Shown here one piece after another: positions 44,779-55,496 of a stretch of 64,000 nucleotides of DNA. The stretch's first letter is position 1; the number at the start of each line of letters is the position of its first letter. The notes under the pieces are model-generated. The model was not told the origin of the DNA. It made no database searches and saw only the letters and a list, made by a program, of their open reading frames with translations. A program made the position numbers and the translations under genes. Origin of the DNA: Sycobia sp. Sy_11 (lineage: Eukaryota; Arthropoda; Insecta; Hymenoptera; Epichrysomallidae); NCBI GenBank assembly GCA_018907035.1, contig JACCIC010000348.1, positions 154,983 to 218,982 of the forward strand, written 5' to 3'.

Positions 44779-45179
44779 AAAATAATATTTGATTAATTAT
44801 TATTAACCTTATCAGAACACAGTATAATAAAAACCATAAGTAAAAAACTAAAACATAATATTTATTATTTTAGTTCTATAGTTCCATTTTTAAAGTATCT
44901 AAACGTGCATGTACTGTGCATCTACAGTGATTAAGATTATATGTAAATGTAACAATATCCCTCCAGAGAAATGCTTCGGAATTGCGCTTTTGTTTTACAT
45001 CAGTTATCGATCAATGTGCGTGGAGTATTGATTAAGAGCATTATAACCTATTTCGGAAATACATTTATTGCATTACGGTATAGAGATTTATAGTTCAAAT
45101 TGTGCTGTTTCGCATAAGTAAATCATTTGTGCGTTAAATTTTTTATTTTTTCTTATCAAAAGTTTCACGTGTGTTCAAA
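44779..45179. other. Spacer between transposase relic and DUF4806-like gene
   Basis: AT-rich; no gene seen. It would hold the promoter of the downstream gene if that gene is, or was, expressed. Confidence 0.4.
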
Positions 45180-46959
45180 ATGGATAAAAATTTTACCCAA
45201 TACAAATTTTATATTTGTGAATTTACTGGGTGGAAAAATTAAAACGAAATATCAGAAATAGATATTATACCCAGTACATGGTTATCTTATGAAGAAAATC
45301 GACAAAGTTGCCTAACTCCATATCCTGAGCCACCATTTACATCGGCAATATTAAAATTTCTTCAAGCACAGGTGAAATTGCGTGCGTTTCCTTTACCAAG
45401 TTGGCCAAAATGGCCAGTCGTTATAAAAGGTGGTTCAAGTAAGTAAAAACATCTTATGTAATAAATTATGTATTATTTATAATTGTTTATTTGTAAATAG
45501 ATACATATAAATAAACAGAAAGTCGATTAAATAGACTGCGATCTGAGGCATTCGCGTTTATCACGGATCATGGCGACGGAGAACAAAATGCTGTTGCTCA
45601 CACCGATGAATATCGGAAACAAAAATTGAATTCAATTTTGACTGTGCCTACAGTAACTTCGTCCGAGGACTCATCCGACCATGTTACATCATCTGAAGAA
45701 AGTTCTTGTGGAAAAAAAAGATTAAAACAAAAGAAAGCAATTTTAAAAGTTAATAAGAATAAATCAGGTAAAAGTAAATTATATTTTTGATCATTTAAAA
45801 ATCTAGAGTTTCATATATTTTTTTAATAGATAAAAAGAAACAAAAAAGAGTAAATTTAACAGCGAGAAAAGAGATCATCGAGGCAAAAAACATAATGTCA
45901 GCTGCAAGGGAAAGTAACGAAAAAGATTATATTGAAGAAATCGAACATAACACAGGCGTTCATAATTTTAAATATCTAGAACAATCTATCGAAAATAAGT
46001 CAATAAGTGAGAAAAAATAATATATTCTATATTTATTTATTTTTAATTAATTTTAAATTATATATTTGTATTTTCAGATTCTGCAGATTTTATGATTGAC
46101 AATACAAATACGAGCCTTAAGGACCGTTTACTTTCCGAAAAAGCATTAAAAAAGACAAACAGTAACTTTCAGATGTCTTCGCAAAAGAATTTTTCTCCAG
46201 GTATATAATATATAATATACTTTATTTGTTAAGTTATTAATATTATAATCTAATTTATTTTTCAGAAACAATAGCTATATTAACGGCCATAAAAAATTTA
46301 AAAGTAATCGTTATGGAAAATCAATGAGATATTCAAGAACTTAAAGAAAAACTTTTGGGGTCAAATGAACATAATCTTTTGGATCATCTTCAAAAATATA
46401 ATTTAAATTTACCAATAAAGGACATCAATACATGGGCACTGTTTGATTTCCAATTAAAAGAGGATATGGAATTAAAAAAAAGTTTTGTAAGTAATATATT
46501 AATTTTATATATTATATTTTAATTAAAAATAAATTATTTTAGCTTATTGACTGTTTCATTCTAACTAAAAATTTTTTTCAAAGAATGCAACAATCCAACA
46601 TAATTTAGATATAAGTGGGAACAATGTAACAAAAAGTATAAGCAATATTTTAAGAAAAAGTTTTACAAAAAATTTAAATTCGAGTTTTACTGCTATGAAG
46701 AAAGTTCCCAATAAGACAATGATTTTTAAGGAAACAAATTGTTATAAAATGATTCGAGGTAAATAAAACTCCATAAAAATTAAGATATTGTAATAATGCA
46801 ATAAATAATTATTGATGATGTTTTACAGATGTGATTGTAAATTATCACCGAGATAGACAGGGAGACCCTATAACAGAGAGCTGCTTCAATAGTGCCTTGA
46901 GTTCCACTTTTGGGAATTCGAAAGATTGGGGTGGCCGAATAAATAATTCAACAGAATAA
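45180..46959 (+). pseudogene. DUF4806-like gene, seven exons, two internal stops
   Basis: Exons inferred from GT/AG sites with matching phase: 45180-45438, 45519-45767, 45830-46006, 46078-46200, 46266-46486, 46584-46758 and 46829-46959. The N-terminal part has IIPSTWLSYEEN. The middle is charged and Ser/Lys-rich (TVTSSEDSSDHVTSSEESS). The C-terminal part (KEDMELKKSF, ISGNNVTKSISNILRKSF, FKETNCYKMIRDVIVNYHR) resembles the DUF4806 domain common in insects. In-frame TAA at 45240-45242 and TGA at 46325-46327 interrupt an otherwise fully open spliced frame. Function unknown; proximity to the transposase suggests the accessory gene of the same transposon. Confidence 0.6.
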
Positions 46960-47289
46960 ATATTTTATACTAAATAACTAAGTTTATACTTAAATCGAAA
47001 TAAGCTCTTTATATATTTTATAAATATTAATCAGAAATTAAAATGTAATTATTGTTTAAAATAAATTATTATCTTAGCTAAATAAATCAATAAATTTTCT
47101 ACTTTGTTTTTTTAAACGATATTAGTTTATTTTATCCTATAAATATTATTCATTTATTTATTTTTTAAATAATAAATAAGATTCATTATTTTTGACTTAA
47201 AAAGTAATGACAAACCCTGGTAGAAATCTTGCTATTATTTATAGTTATGAAACTATTTATTGAATTTTTATTAAATATAGTAGGTGGAA
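46960..47289. other. AT-rich interval
   Basis: No gene. It contains ACCCTGGTAGAAATCTTGC near 47214, similar in wording and orientation to CCCGTGTAGAAATTTT at 41796. As direct rather than inverted copies they do not make a terminal repeat pair. Confidence 0.4.
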
Positions 47290-47610
47290 TGTTAAAATAA
47301 AGATACACGAAATAATCTTTTAACACGAACTTTATTTCAAACGAGGAAGGAAAAGACGTCTGTTCAAACGAAAGGACAACGCAAAACTCACTACATTACT
47401 CGAAATTGAAAAAACTTAAAACCTAGATAAAAACTCATCAGGCATCTAGGCAATAAACTCATAAATCATTTGCCGCGCAGGGCAGCAAAGACGCAGATCG
47501 TAACAAGACACAGTGGACACATATGTTTACGTCCTTTTACGATACTCTCCAATATTTAGTTTCAAGTATTTTTTGCTTTATTATTTATAGAAGGCTAAAA
47601 TAATCTAACA
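47290..47610 (-). repeat. Copia 3' LTR (321 bp)
   Basis: Bounded by TG...CA (TGTTAGATTATTTTAG start on the minus strand, ATTTTAACA end). It follows a polypurine tract directly, as expected for a 3' LTR. Confidence 0.65.
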
Positions 47611-47649
47611 CGCCCCCTCAAAAATTACTTGAGTAAATACAATTATATA

Positions 47650-48935
47650 TCAGGTATGTGAATAAGTCTTTCCCGTTTTTTTCAAATTTTGAGCCTTTAT
47701 TGTGAAAAAATGGTTACAAATGAATTATTGAAAGTATTGGCCATCGCTAGCTACAACTTTTTCCCATCTTTCTGGCAACATACGAATCCCGTTGCGAAAA
47801 AATTCGACCAGTTTGGCCTCTATCCAGTCATCTACCCATTTTTTGGCTTCCTCGTAGGAATGGAATTGCTGGTCAGCCAGGCCATGCGTCATCGATCTGA
47901 AGAGATGGTAATCAGACGGAGCAACGTCTGGAGTATACGGCGGGTGGGGTAGGACTTCCCATTTGAGCGTTTCTAAGTATGTTTTCACCTGGCGGTGCAA
48001 CATGTGGGCGAGCATTGTTATGTTGCAAAATAACTTTGTCGTGCCTGTCGGAGTATTGTGGCCGTTTTTCTCGCAGTCCGCGGCTCAAACGCATCAATTG
48101 TCGTCGATAGACCTCGCCTGTGATCCTTTCATTCGGTTTCAGAAGCTCATAGTAAACCACACCTAGCTGGTCCCACCATATACAGAGCATGAGCTTGGCG
48201 CCATGAATATTTGGCTTGGCCGTCGATGATGATGCATGGCCGGGTAGTCCCCATGATTTTCTTCGCTTCGGATTATCGTAACGTATCCACTTTTCATCGC
48301 CAGTCACGATACGATGCAGAAAACCCTTTCTTTTATGTCGCTGAAGCAGCTGTTCGCAAGTGAAAAAACGCCGTTCGACGTCTCTCAGCTTCAGTTCGTA
48401 CGGCACCCAATTTCCTTGCTGTTGGATCATTCCCATGGCTTTCAAACGCTTGGAAATGGTTGTTCGGTCAACTCTCGATGCTTCAGCAAGTTCTTCTTGC
48501 GTTTGACAAGAATCTTCATCAAGCAAAGTCGCCAATTCTCGATCTTCAAAGATTTGCGGCCGCCCGGAACGCTCCTTGTCTTCCACGTCGAAATCACCGC
48601 TTTTGAAGCGTCGAAACCATCCGCGAACACTTGAATCATCGACACAACCTTCTCCATAAGCCTCCTGAAGCAATCGATGCGTCTCGGCAGCAGATTTCTT
48701 CAAATTGAACCAATAAAGTGAAACTTTCCGCAAATGACGTCGACTCGGCTCAAATTTCGACATTTTCACGATATCAAAAATTTATGATGCGAAAAAATTT
48801 TAACTAATGTGTTAGTATGGTATTGTCGACATATGAATAAGCTTTGATTATGACATATGTAACCATTGAATACTCGCACAGTATTGGTGGCGCCATCTCT
48901 TACAAAAAACGGGAAAGACTTATTCACACTCCTAA
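47650..48935 (-). mobile_element. mariner transposon (1,286 bp), inserted in Copia
   Basis: Terminal inverted repeats of about 30 bp with the shared core TGTGAATAAGTCTTTCCCG lie at 47650-47681 and 48905-48935. TA flanks both ends (47648-47649 and 48936-48937), the standard mariner target duplication. One transposase gene on the minus strand. Length is normal for the family. Confidence 0.9.
47725..48769 (-). pseudogene. mariner transposase, frameshifted, catalytic D to N
   Basis: Starts MKMSKFEPSRRHLRK at 48769. It has the helix-turn-helix part (EGCVDDSSVRGWFRRFKSG), the linker GNWVPYELK, the first catalytic Asp in VTGDEKWI, then HNNARPH where HDNARPH is expected, a frameshift near 47990-48005, and in the next frame the third Asp in DVAPSDYHLF. 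Wording is close to the mellifera group of mariners found in Hymenoptera. Either lesion alone should inactivate it. Confidence 0.9.
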
Positions 48936-49149
48936 TATATAATAAAATTATATAAAATATATAATAAAATAAAACTTAATATTAGATATACGATAGTTCC
49001 TTTCAGTCTATATTCTTTCCTCGTTTGTTCTGGGAAATTACACATGGTCCAACATTTGTTGCAAGGAATAGGGAAACCCAGTAAAATCTATTCAATGCGT
49101 CTCTATTACTAATATAAAATATATATTAATGAAAACAATATGAATTATA

Positions 49150-49476
49150 TTTTATTATTACTCCATGCTCATTCCTTTTCTGAGTTCAAGGAATTTCACA
49201 GTTGGCAATGACTTTGTTAGTGCATCAGCAATCTGCTCCCCTGTGGAAATGTTTCAATATTATTACATTTTTCTCTATTTGCTCTCTCGAGAAATGATAT
49301 TTAATATCTATATGTTTTGATCGCTTATGATTACTTGGGTTATTCGCTATGCTTATACAACCGTTATTATCTTCATAAATTACAATCGGTTTCATGATTT
49401 TAATTTCTATACTATTTATAGAAATAAATATTATAGCTAGTATAAATATTATAGCTATAAATAAATAGCTAGCCAA
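49150..49476 (-). pseudogene. Copia Pol RNase H C-terminal fragment
   Basis: YEDNNGCISIANNPSNHKR followed by SKHIDIKYHF is the Copia RNase H end. After a frameshift near 49240 it continues as STGEQIADALTKSLPTVKF, the usual end of Copia Pol. The hydrophobic N-terminal 30 codons of the open frame are AT-rich non-homologous sequence. Confidence 0.8.
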
Positions 49477-49480
49477 AATA

Positions 49481-49891
49481 GAATAAATTCTAATAGGTAG
49501 AAAATCGGCATATCGTAGAAAGAAAAGTTAATAAACTCAAGCAACTTCAGAAATAGCTATGAAAAGGTAAAAACAAGTTTATAAAATATCTAAGTAAATA
49601 ACCTTTTTTCTAACTATTAACTGAGAATCTCAATTTAAATACAAGATTTGAGTTGATTAGCAAAAATTGATCGTTATAGAATAATATGCAATATACTTTC
49701 ATTGATTTTATAACTAAATATGTAAAATTAAGTACTTTTAATTTGATTATGAAAGAATAACAAAGTTTTCTTATCATTCAATTTTTCATGGCGAAATCAT
49801 CGGTATTAAATGAGTATTATAATTAGTGTTGATTTACCTAAAAGTAGATATTACTAATTAATGCTTCAAGTATGTATATTTCCTATGTATA

Positions 49892-49933
<42 letters not shown>
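49481..49933. other. AT-rich interval with (TA)n
   Basis: No gene seen. It ends in a (TA)n tract at about 49896-49932 that abuts the reversed LTR. Confidence 0.6.
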
Positions 49934-49936
<3 letters not shown>

Positions 49937-50728
49937 AACGGTGCGCGTGTCCGCCTCGAGCACGAGGACGGCGTGCACGGCCGTTGCAAATCTGTGCCCG
50001 GCGGAGCTTGGCCCCGAAAGAATTCGGCAAAGGAGAGGGGCGGTTCGCGAAGAGCGAAATATCGCGTTCAGGATTGCGCGTGAGGTAGGGCGGCTAATGG
50101 AACACACTCGAAATAATAAAATAAAAATAATTAAAATTTAAATCGGCTTTAATAGCGCAGCTTTAATAATATAGTACAGCGCCTATATGCGAGGCGTGCA
50201 GGACGCAGGCCGAGGGTCGCCGAGGCGACGGCGCGCGAGGAGTTCGGAAAGAGAGAGAGAGAGAGAGAGAGAAAAGGGGCTGCCACTTACAGGGAGTCGG
50301 AGCTCGACGATCCCGCAGCGCGTCCTCGTCCGGCAGCAGCGCCTTTCTTCACCGGGAGAGGCGGCGACTTCGCAGTCCGGAAACCCCGGGATGGGGCGGT
50401 TATTCCGCGGAGCCGGGGTCGGGCGACAGGTTCGTCTACTCGGGCTCCTCCTCAGCGCGAGTGCATTACACGCAAACACAATGCCGTGGCACAAACACGT
50501 GTGTCCGGTAGTGTACACTCCCCGAAGAAGAGGTACGTAGCGAGGGGAAACACCTGGAGCACGAGGCGTATTCCCGCAGACGATGACCAAGACGACACCG
50601 TAACAGCAAAAGAAAACAAAGCGCGTGGAGCGACAAGCCGGCTAAAACGCGTGTTCAAAGCTCGCGGCCTTCTCTCTGTCTAATTCTTCGCGCGCGCGGC
50701 CGTCTCTCCCCGCTCCCCGCGCTCCCGC

Positions 50729-50778
<50 letters not shown>

Positions 50779-50930
50779 TTACCTCTCCGCCGGTGCAGTT
50801 TTGCGTCGGCCTGTAACAGATAAACATCTATACATGCAAATATACAAATACATATTTACAGGCTACGGCTAGAGAGAGAGCAACGGGACGGGGAAAGCAA
50901 GCGCACGCAGTGCTTGCGTTCCCCGTCACA
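49934..50930 (-). repeat. Gypsy LTR, reversed, solo
   Basis: 997 bp homologous to the plus-strand LTR at 50991-51951 but inverted: it begins TGTAACGGTGCGCGTGTCC and ends CGTTCCCCGTCACA. No primer-binding site or internal sequence follows at its low-coordinate end, so it is a solo LTR. It carries (GA)n at about 50252-50273 and an expanded (CT)n at about 50731-50773. Confidence 0.85.
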
Positions 50931-50990
50931 ATATATATATAGTTTATAAATATTATATGTGTATACATACATATATATATATATATATAT
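50931..50990. repeat. 60-bp AT spacer between inverted LTRs
   Basis: TA-rich microsatellite between the two LTR start points. Both LTRs seem to sit in the same TA-rich sequence. Confidence 0.7.
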
Positions 50991-51951
50991 TGTGACGAGG
51001 AACGCAAGCACTGCGTGCGCCTGCCTTCCCCGTCCCGTTGCTCTCTCTCCAGTCGTAGCATGTACATATTTATCTGTATATTTATATGTAAGAACGTTTG
51101 TATGTTTCAGGCCGACGCACAACCACCGGCGGAGAGGTAAGTGAGAGAGAGAGCGGGGAGTGGGGAGAGACAGCCACGCGCGCGATTTAGACAGACAGAG
51201 AGCCGCGAAGAGCACGCACGCGTCGCAACCGGCCTTTCGTGCACGTTATTTTTCCGCTTGGGCATCTCGCCACGGTCGAGTTCGGTCGGTGTTGAATCCG
51301 CGTCGAATCGACACGGTGTGTCGAGTGTTTCCCTCGTCTCGTACCTCGTCTTCGGGGAGGGTACTGGACTGGATCGCCGTTCTGTGCCACAGTGTTGTGG
51401 GTGTGTGCGGTGCACACGCGCCGGGCAAGAGTCCGAGCGGACGACTTGTCGTCCGACCCCGCCTCCGCGGAATAGCCGCCCCATCCCGGGGTCTCCGGAC
51501 GCCGAAGTCATCACCGCTCCCGGCGAAGGAAGGTGCTGCTGCCGCCCGACTGCAGGGATTACGCGCTGCGGAATCATCGAGTCTCGACTCGCTGTAAGTG
51601 GCAGCTCCTGTTTTCTCTCTCTCTCTCTCTTCCCGAACGCCCCGCGCGCCGTCGCCCCGGCGACCCTCGGCCTGCGTCCCGCACGCCTCATATATAGGCG
51701 CTGCGTTGTAGTCTTGTTCGCACGGCGTCATTAAATCTTGTTGGAATTTTAACTAATTTTATTTCTTTATTATTTCGTGTGTGATCCGTTAGCCGTCCTA
51801 CCTCACGCGCATTCCTGAACGCGATATTCGCCCCTCGCGAACCGCCCCTCTCCCTTGCCGAAATCCTTCGGGGCTAAGCCCAGCCGGGCACGAATTTGCA
51901 ACGGCCGTGCCCGCCGTCCTCGTGCTCGAGGCGGACACGCGCACCGTTACA
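50991..51951 (+). repeat. 5' LTR of the Gypsy element (961 bp)
   Basis: Starts TGTGACGAGG and ends GCACCGTTACA (TG...CA). It is followed at once by a primer-binding site. It should carry promoter and polyadenylation signals, but I could not place them with confidence. Confidence 0.85.
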
Positions 51952-51970
51952 TGGCGCCCAACGCGATCTC
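51952..51970 (+). promoter_or_regulatory. Primer-binding site
   Basis: TGGCGCCCAACGCGATCTC directly follows the LTR. TGGCGCCCAAC is the complement of a tRNA 3' end of the tRNA-Lys type used by several retroelements; which tRNA is used here is not certain. Confidence 0.6.
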
Positions 51971-53531
51971 GGGATCGCACTTTATATAAAAATATTTTAT
52001 ATATCTTTATATGTATTATATCTTTATATATATATCTTTACATATATTATTTTATAATATATATGTAATAATATATTATATTACAGTGCCCCGGCGAATA
52101 TTCGCAAGTGACGCGGATGCGCAAATATAATTTAATAATTTTATTATATTGAAAATTAGAATATTACAGAGTGCGAACGCACAGTACATCGCGAGTGTTT
52201 ACGTTGCGAGCTCGTAGATGTAAACACTCTCGAAGTCGGCCAAGGCCAACGGCAATTCGGCGAAAGCGGCTGAAAAGCAGCACAAATGAAATATAATGCC
52301 GAATACGGTAATATAATATTTGTGCAGTTTTTCAAGCAAAACTAATTTTAAGTTAAATAGACACATATACATTAATTTATATAATATTGATATATATATA
52401 TATATATTAAGTGGATGTAACTTTAAAATTTAGCTTAAATTAAATATGTGAATTCCATCTAAGCTAAACTAAAATTAATCAATAATTAATTTTTAAGATA
52501 GCGTAATATGAAAATATAACTGATATAAATAGATTCACATTCGCCATTATAATATAATAATAACATTTTCGCCGTTACAGGCATAAGGAACATTTAGTGT
52601 AAATTAAATATAATTAAAAGTTCTCATCATTACACATAGTCGATTATAAATAGCGAAGTCAGCGATCTGTGTATACTCACATACACACACCACCGCGACT
52701 CTACGCTGTACATACAGTGTACATGCGACTAACGCAAATTTTTCTTTGCTTTCAATTTAATTTGATCAAAATTGATTATCCCCTTTATGCTTTTCGCTTT
52801 CGGATCTTCATTTTGATATTGTAATATCTCTAATATTTGTGCAGTATAATTTAAAAATTAAAATTTTTTTTTTCCGAAAACTAAAAATTAAAAATTTTTT
52901 TTTTTTTTTGAAAACTAAAATTTAAAAATTTTTTTTTTTGGAAAACTAAAAATTGAAAATTTTTTTTTTTTCTTCCGAAAACTAAAAATTAAAAATTTTT
53001 TTTCTTTTGAAAACTAAAAATTAAAATTTTTTTTTTCTCTCCGAGAACTAAAAATTAAAAATTTTTTTCTTTGAAAACTAAAATTAAATTTTTTTTTTAA
53101 TTTTTTTTCTCTCCTTTTTTTTTCTCTTTATATTTTTGTATTTTTTTTTTTACATTGCTTAAAAAATATAAAAAGGAAAAAAAACTATTACAATTTCAAA
53201 ATAAATCTTTTTTTTGAAAACTCGAGAATCCGAAAGCCGAAATAAGAATTCTGGAAAAATTTTTGGTGAATTTTTTGACAATTTTTGAAAATTGTTGAAT
53301 TCTTTTTCTCTTATATTTTCTGTTTTTTTTGCGTCAGTCGCCCCTAATTTTTGCGTTTTCGCCCTCGCACTCCACTATCTCTTGAGATGGCCGGCTTTTA
53401 ATTATTTGCTTTTAATTATTTAATCGAAAACTTTGGCTGTAACCCTCTAATTTTTCTCACGTTGTATTTTTTTTTCTTTTTTCCGTTTGTTCGGTTGTCT
53501 TCTTCTAATTTTCAACGAAAAAAAATAAAAG
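51971..53531 (+). other. Gypsy leader, AT-rich
   Basis: No ORF before gag. AT-rich with an A/T repeat block at about 52855-53110. The gag ATG at 53532 follows an A-rich CGAAAAAAAATAAAAG context. Confidence 0.6.
52855..53110. repeat. A/T tandem repeat block in leader
   Basis: About seven units of the form ACTAAAAATTAAAAA, a T run of 8-14, then a short variable GAAA/CTCTCCGAGA spacer; period about 35-40 bases. On RNA each A-rich/T-rich half can pair, so every unit is a potential hairpin. Confidence 0.65.
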
Positions 53532-55496
53532 ATGGCAAATCCGCCAAACGAATTTAACGACTGGCTTCAAAGCCTATGTGAGGAAGAAACAAACCTAATT
53601 ACAGCGGAACTAGAATTAAAAAATGAGGGTTCCCCGTTTCAAAGGGCTGCTAGGCTATACCATAGACTAGCAGGAAATTATAGCCCAGGAGATTTTGTGG
53701 AATGCGAGAGTGACAGTGATAGTATAAAAACACGCACGCGAAGAGATAAAAATCTGTTAAAGATAATCGTCACCTCGACAATGCGCGACGCAACAAAAAC
53801 TTATATTTTGGATCGAATGGAAGCGACGTACGCCGAACAAGCGGACGGATCAGCTGACATACAGCAGGCTCGGGAAATTTACCCGAGCACAGATCAAAGA
53901 AATATAACAACAGCTGTCGATCACCAAATACAAAATCTGATCGACTTCAATTTGGCCGAGATGAACAGGCATGAACCGCTCGCATGGAGCACTGCCAACG
54001 AATCGCCGATTCAGGCAGCCAACACGAGCGTAATTACGCCTCTCGACTCGGGTGTCACGAATGACACCACACGTCGAACCCAAGTCGCATCTCAGGCGAC
54101 AAATACAACAGTCGAGCCTCAACCGACTGACCTCGAAAACCATGTAAACCTTCGTCAGGGATTACATGGCCTGCAAAATATGCTGCAAACTTGGATGCAA
54201 CACCAAAACTGCACTGTCCAAGATTTGCAGCAGAGGCAAAGTGAGATGCACGCTACGCTAGCCAGCATCCAGCAGCAGCTGCAGAAATCGGCGCGACGCG
54301 ACCGTGTCACTTTCCAAGACACGTACGATCTGCAATACGTGGAAAGTGACAAAAACCTCAACAATAATAGGTTTGTAGGGTCGACCGGCGAGCCTACGGT
54401 TTCGGCTCCTTGCCACCCTCGGTACCAAGGGCCTGGAAGGGGGGGACATCACATGGATCGAGATGTGATGAGCTCGCCCGCGAATACAACGCGATCAACG
54501 CTGTCAAGCACCTTGGCCCAGCGCACGGATATTGGTAAGACCGTGCGCCAATGGAAAATTAGATTCAATGGTGCCAAGGGGAAAAGTGTAGAAGAATTTC
54601 TGCAAAGGATCGCGGAATGTCGCAGGTTGACACCGCTCACGGACGAGGACATGCTCAATGCCATGACGGAGCTCCTCGACGGTGTCGCCCTGCATTGGTA
54701 CCGTCTATCTCGGAAGGACTGGACCACGTGGCAAGAGTTCTGCCACGCAGCCCGGAGCTGCTACGGCGTCGATCGACGCTTCCAAGCTGAGCTAATCAGC
54801 GAAGCGCAGCGGCGTACGCAGGCGAAGCGCGAGCCAACACGTGACTACGTGTTTTGTTTGTTAACGATTCTCAATCGGTTCGAAGAACCATGGTCGGACG
54901 ACAAGCAACTCGCCCTCATATACCGTAATCTACTCCCGGAGATACAGAAGTTAGTTCCGCGGGAGAAGATTACGAGCGTCAATCGGCTAATCGAGCTTGC
55001 TCGAGAGGCCGAATGCGTCCTCGATGCGGAGCGAAATTATAAGCCACCGCCATCACCTGAGGACTGCATAATGCCCGAAGTGGCCTTCCATGCGGCCGAC
55101 ACGTCTCGAACGCGCCCGAAACCAAGGATCGCGGCCGTGGACGTGAAGCCGCCCAACTTCAAAGCTCTGGTGCGAGAAGTTTTACAAGAGGCTGGCTTTA
55201 GAGCCACCTCACCTGATTTAGAGGCGCCAGGCGTCGCAGCCCTTATCCCGAAGAGGAGCGGTCGCGATTCACGCCCGAGGTCGCCGCGTACAGGAAAAAC
55301 CAGAGCGTCGACCTCGCCTAAGTCGGAGAGGAAGCCCTCCTTCAAAGGAAAGCTGGTGCACGAGCCCCTCAGTGACAAGAACAAAGGTCGGACAGCAGGT
55401 CCTGATCCGCGGTTCTTGTGCTGGGGCTGTAGTTGGCCTGGCCACACCTTGCGCAGCTGTCCCGAGTGTTCGGGAAACGCGAAAAAGGGCGAGTAA
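53532..55496 (+). CDS. gag: Gypsy Gag (654 aa)
   Basis: Structural protein of the particle. A glutamine/threonine-rich N-terminal half is followed by a Retrotrans_gag-like core (RQWKIRFNGAKGKSVEEF, then DGVALHWYRLSRKDWTTWQEF) at about 335-480. A basic, Ser/Arg-rich region comes next, then one zinc knuckle, CWGCSWPGHTLRSC, near 629-642. The frame is fully open. It overlaps pol by 64 nt in the -1 frame, so Pol is probably made by -1 frameshifting just before the TAA at 55494. Confidence 0.88.
   Translation: MANPPNEFNDWLQSLCEEETNLITAELELKNEGSPFQRAARLYHRLAGNYSPGDFVECESDSDSIKTRTRRDKNLLKIIVTSTMRDATKTYILDRMEATYAEQADGSADIQQAREIYPSTDQRNITTAVDHQIQNLIDFNLAEMNRHEPLAWSTANESPIQAANTSVITPLDSGVTNDTTRRTQVASQATNTTVEPQPTDLENHVNLRQGLHGLQNMLQTWMQHQNCTVQDLQQRQSEMHATLASIQQQLQKSARRDRVTFQDTYDLQYVESDKNLNNNRFVGSTGEPTVSAPCHPRYQGPGRGGHHMDRDVMSSPANTTRSTLSSTLAQRTDIGKTVRQWKIRFNGAKGKSVEEFLQRIAECRRLTPLTDEDMLNAMTELLDGVALHWYRLSRKDWTTWQEFCHAARSCYGVDRRFQAELISEAQRRTQAKREPTRDYVFCLLTILNRFEEPWSDDKQLALIYRNLLPEIQKLVPREKITSVNRLIELAREAECVLDAERNYKPPPSPEDCIMPEVAFHAADTSRTRPKPRIAAVDVKPPNFKALVREVLQEAGFRATSPDLEAPGVAALIPKRSGRDSRPRSPRTGKTRASTSPKSERKPSFKGKLVHEPLSDKNKGRTAGPDPRFLCWGCSWPGHTLRSCPECSGNAKKGE

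Larger units (their letters stand above)
47290..49480 (-). mobile_element. Copia-type LTR retrotransposon 3' remnant
   Basis: Minus strand: RNase H fragment (about 49420-49150), a non-coding 3' stretch, a G-rich polypurine tract (TTTTTGAGGGGGCG, just above 47610), then a 321-bp LTR. It is interrupted by the mariner at 47650-48935. The rest of the element and the other LTR are absent. Confidence 0.75.

Noticed and set aside
41796..47230. GTAGAAAT words at 41802 and 47220 as transposon terminal repeats
   Set aside because: They are in the same orientation, not inverted, and too short; ends of the CACTA-like element remain undefined.
50183..50590. Overlapping ORFs within both LTRs (up to 197 codons)
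   Set aside because: GC-rich LTR sequence gives chance frames on both strands; no domain and no agreement between the two LTR copies.
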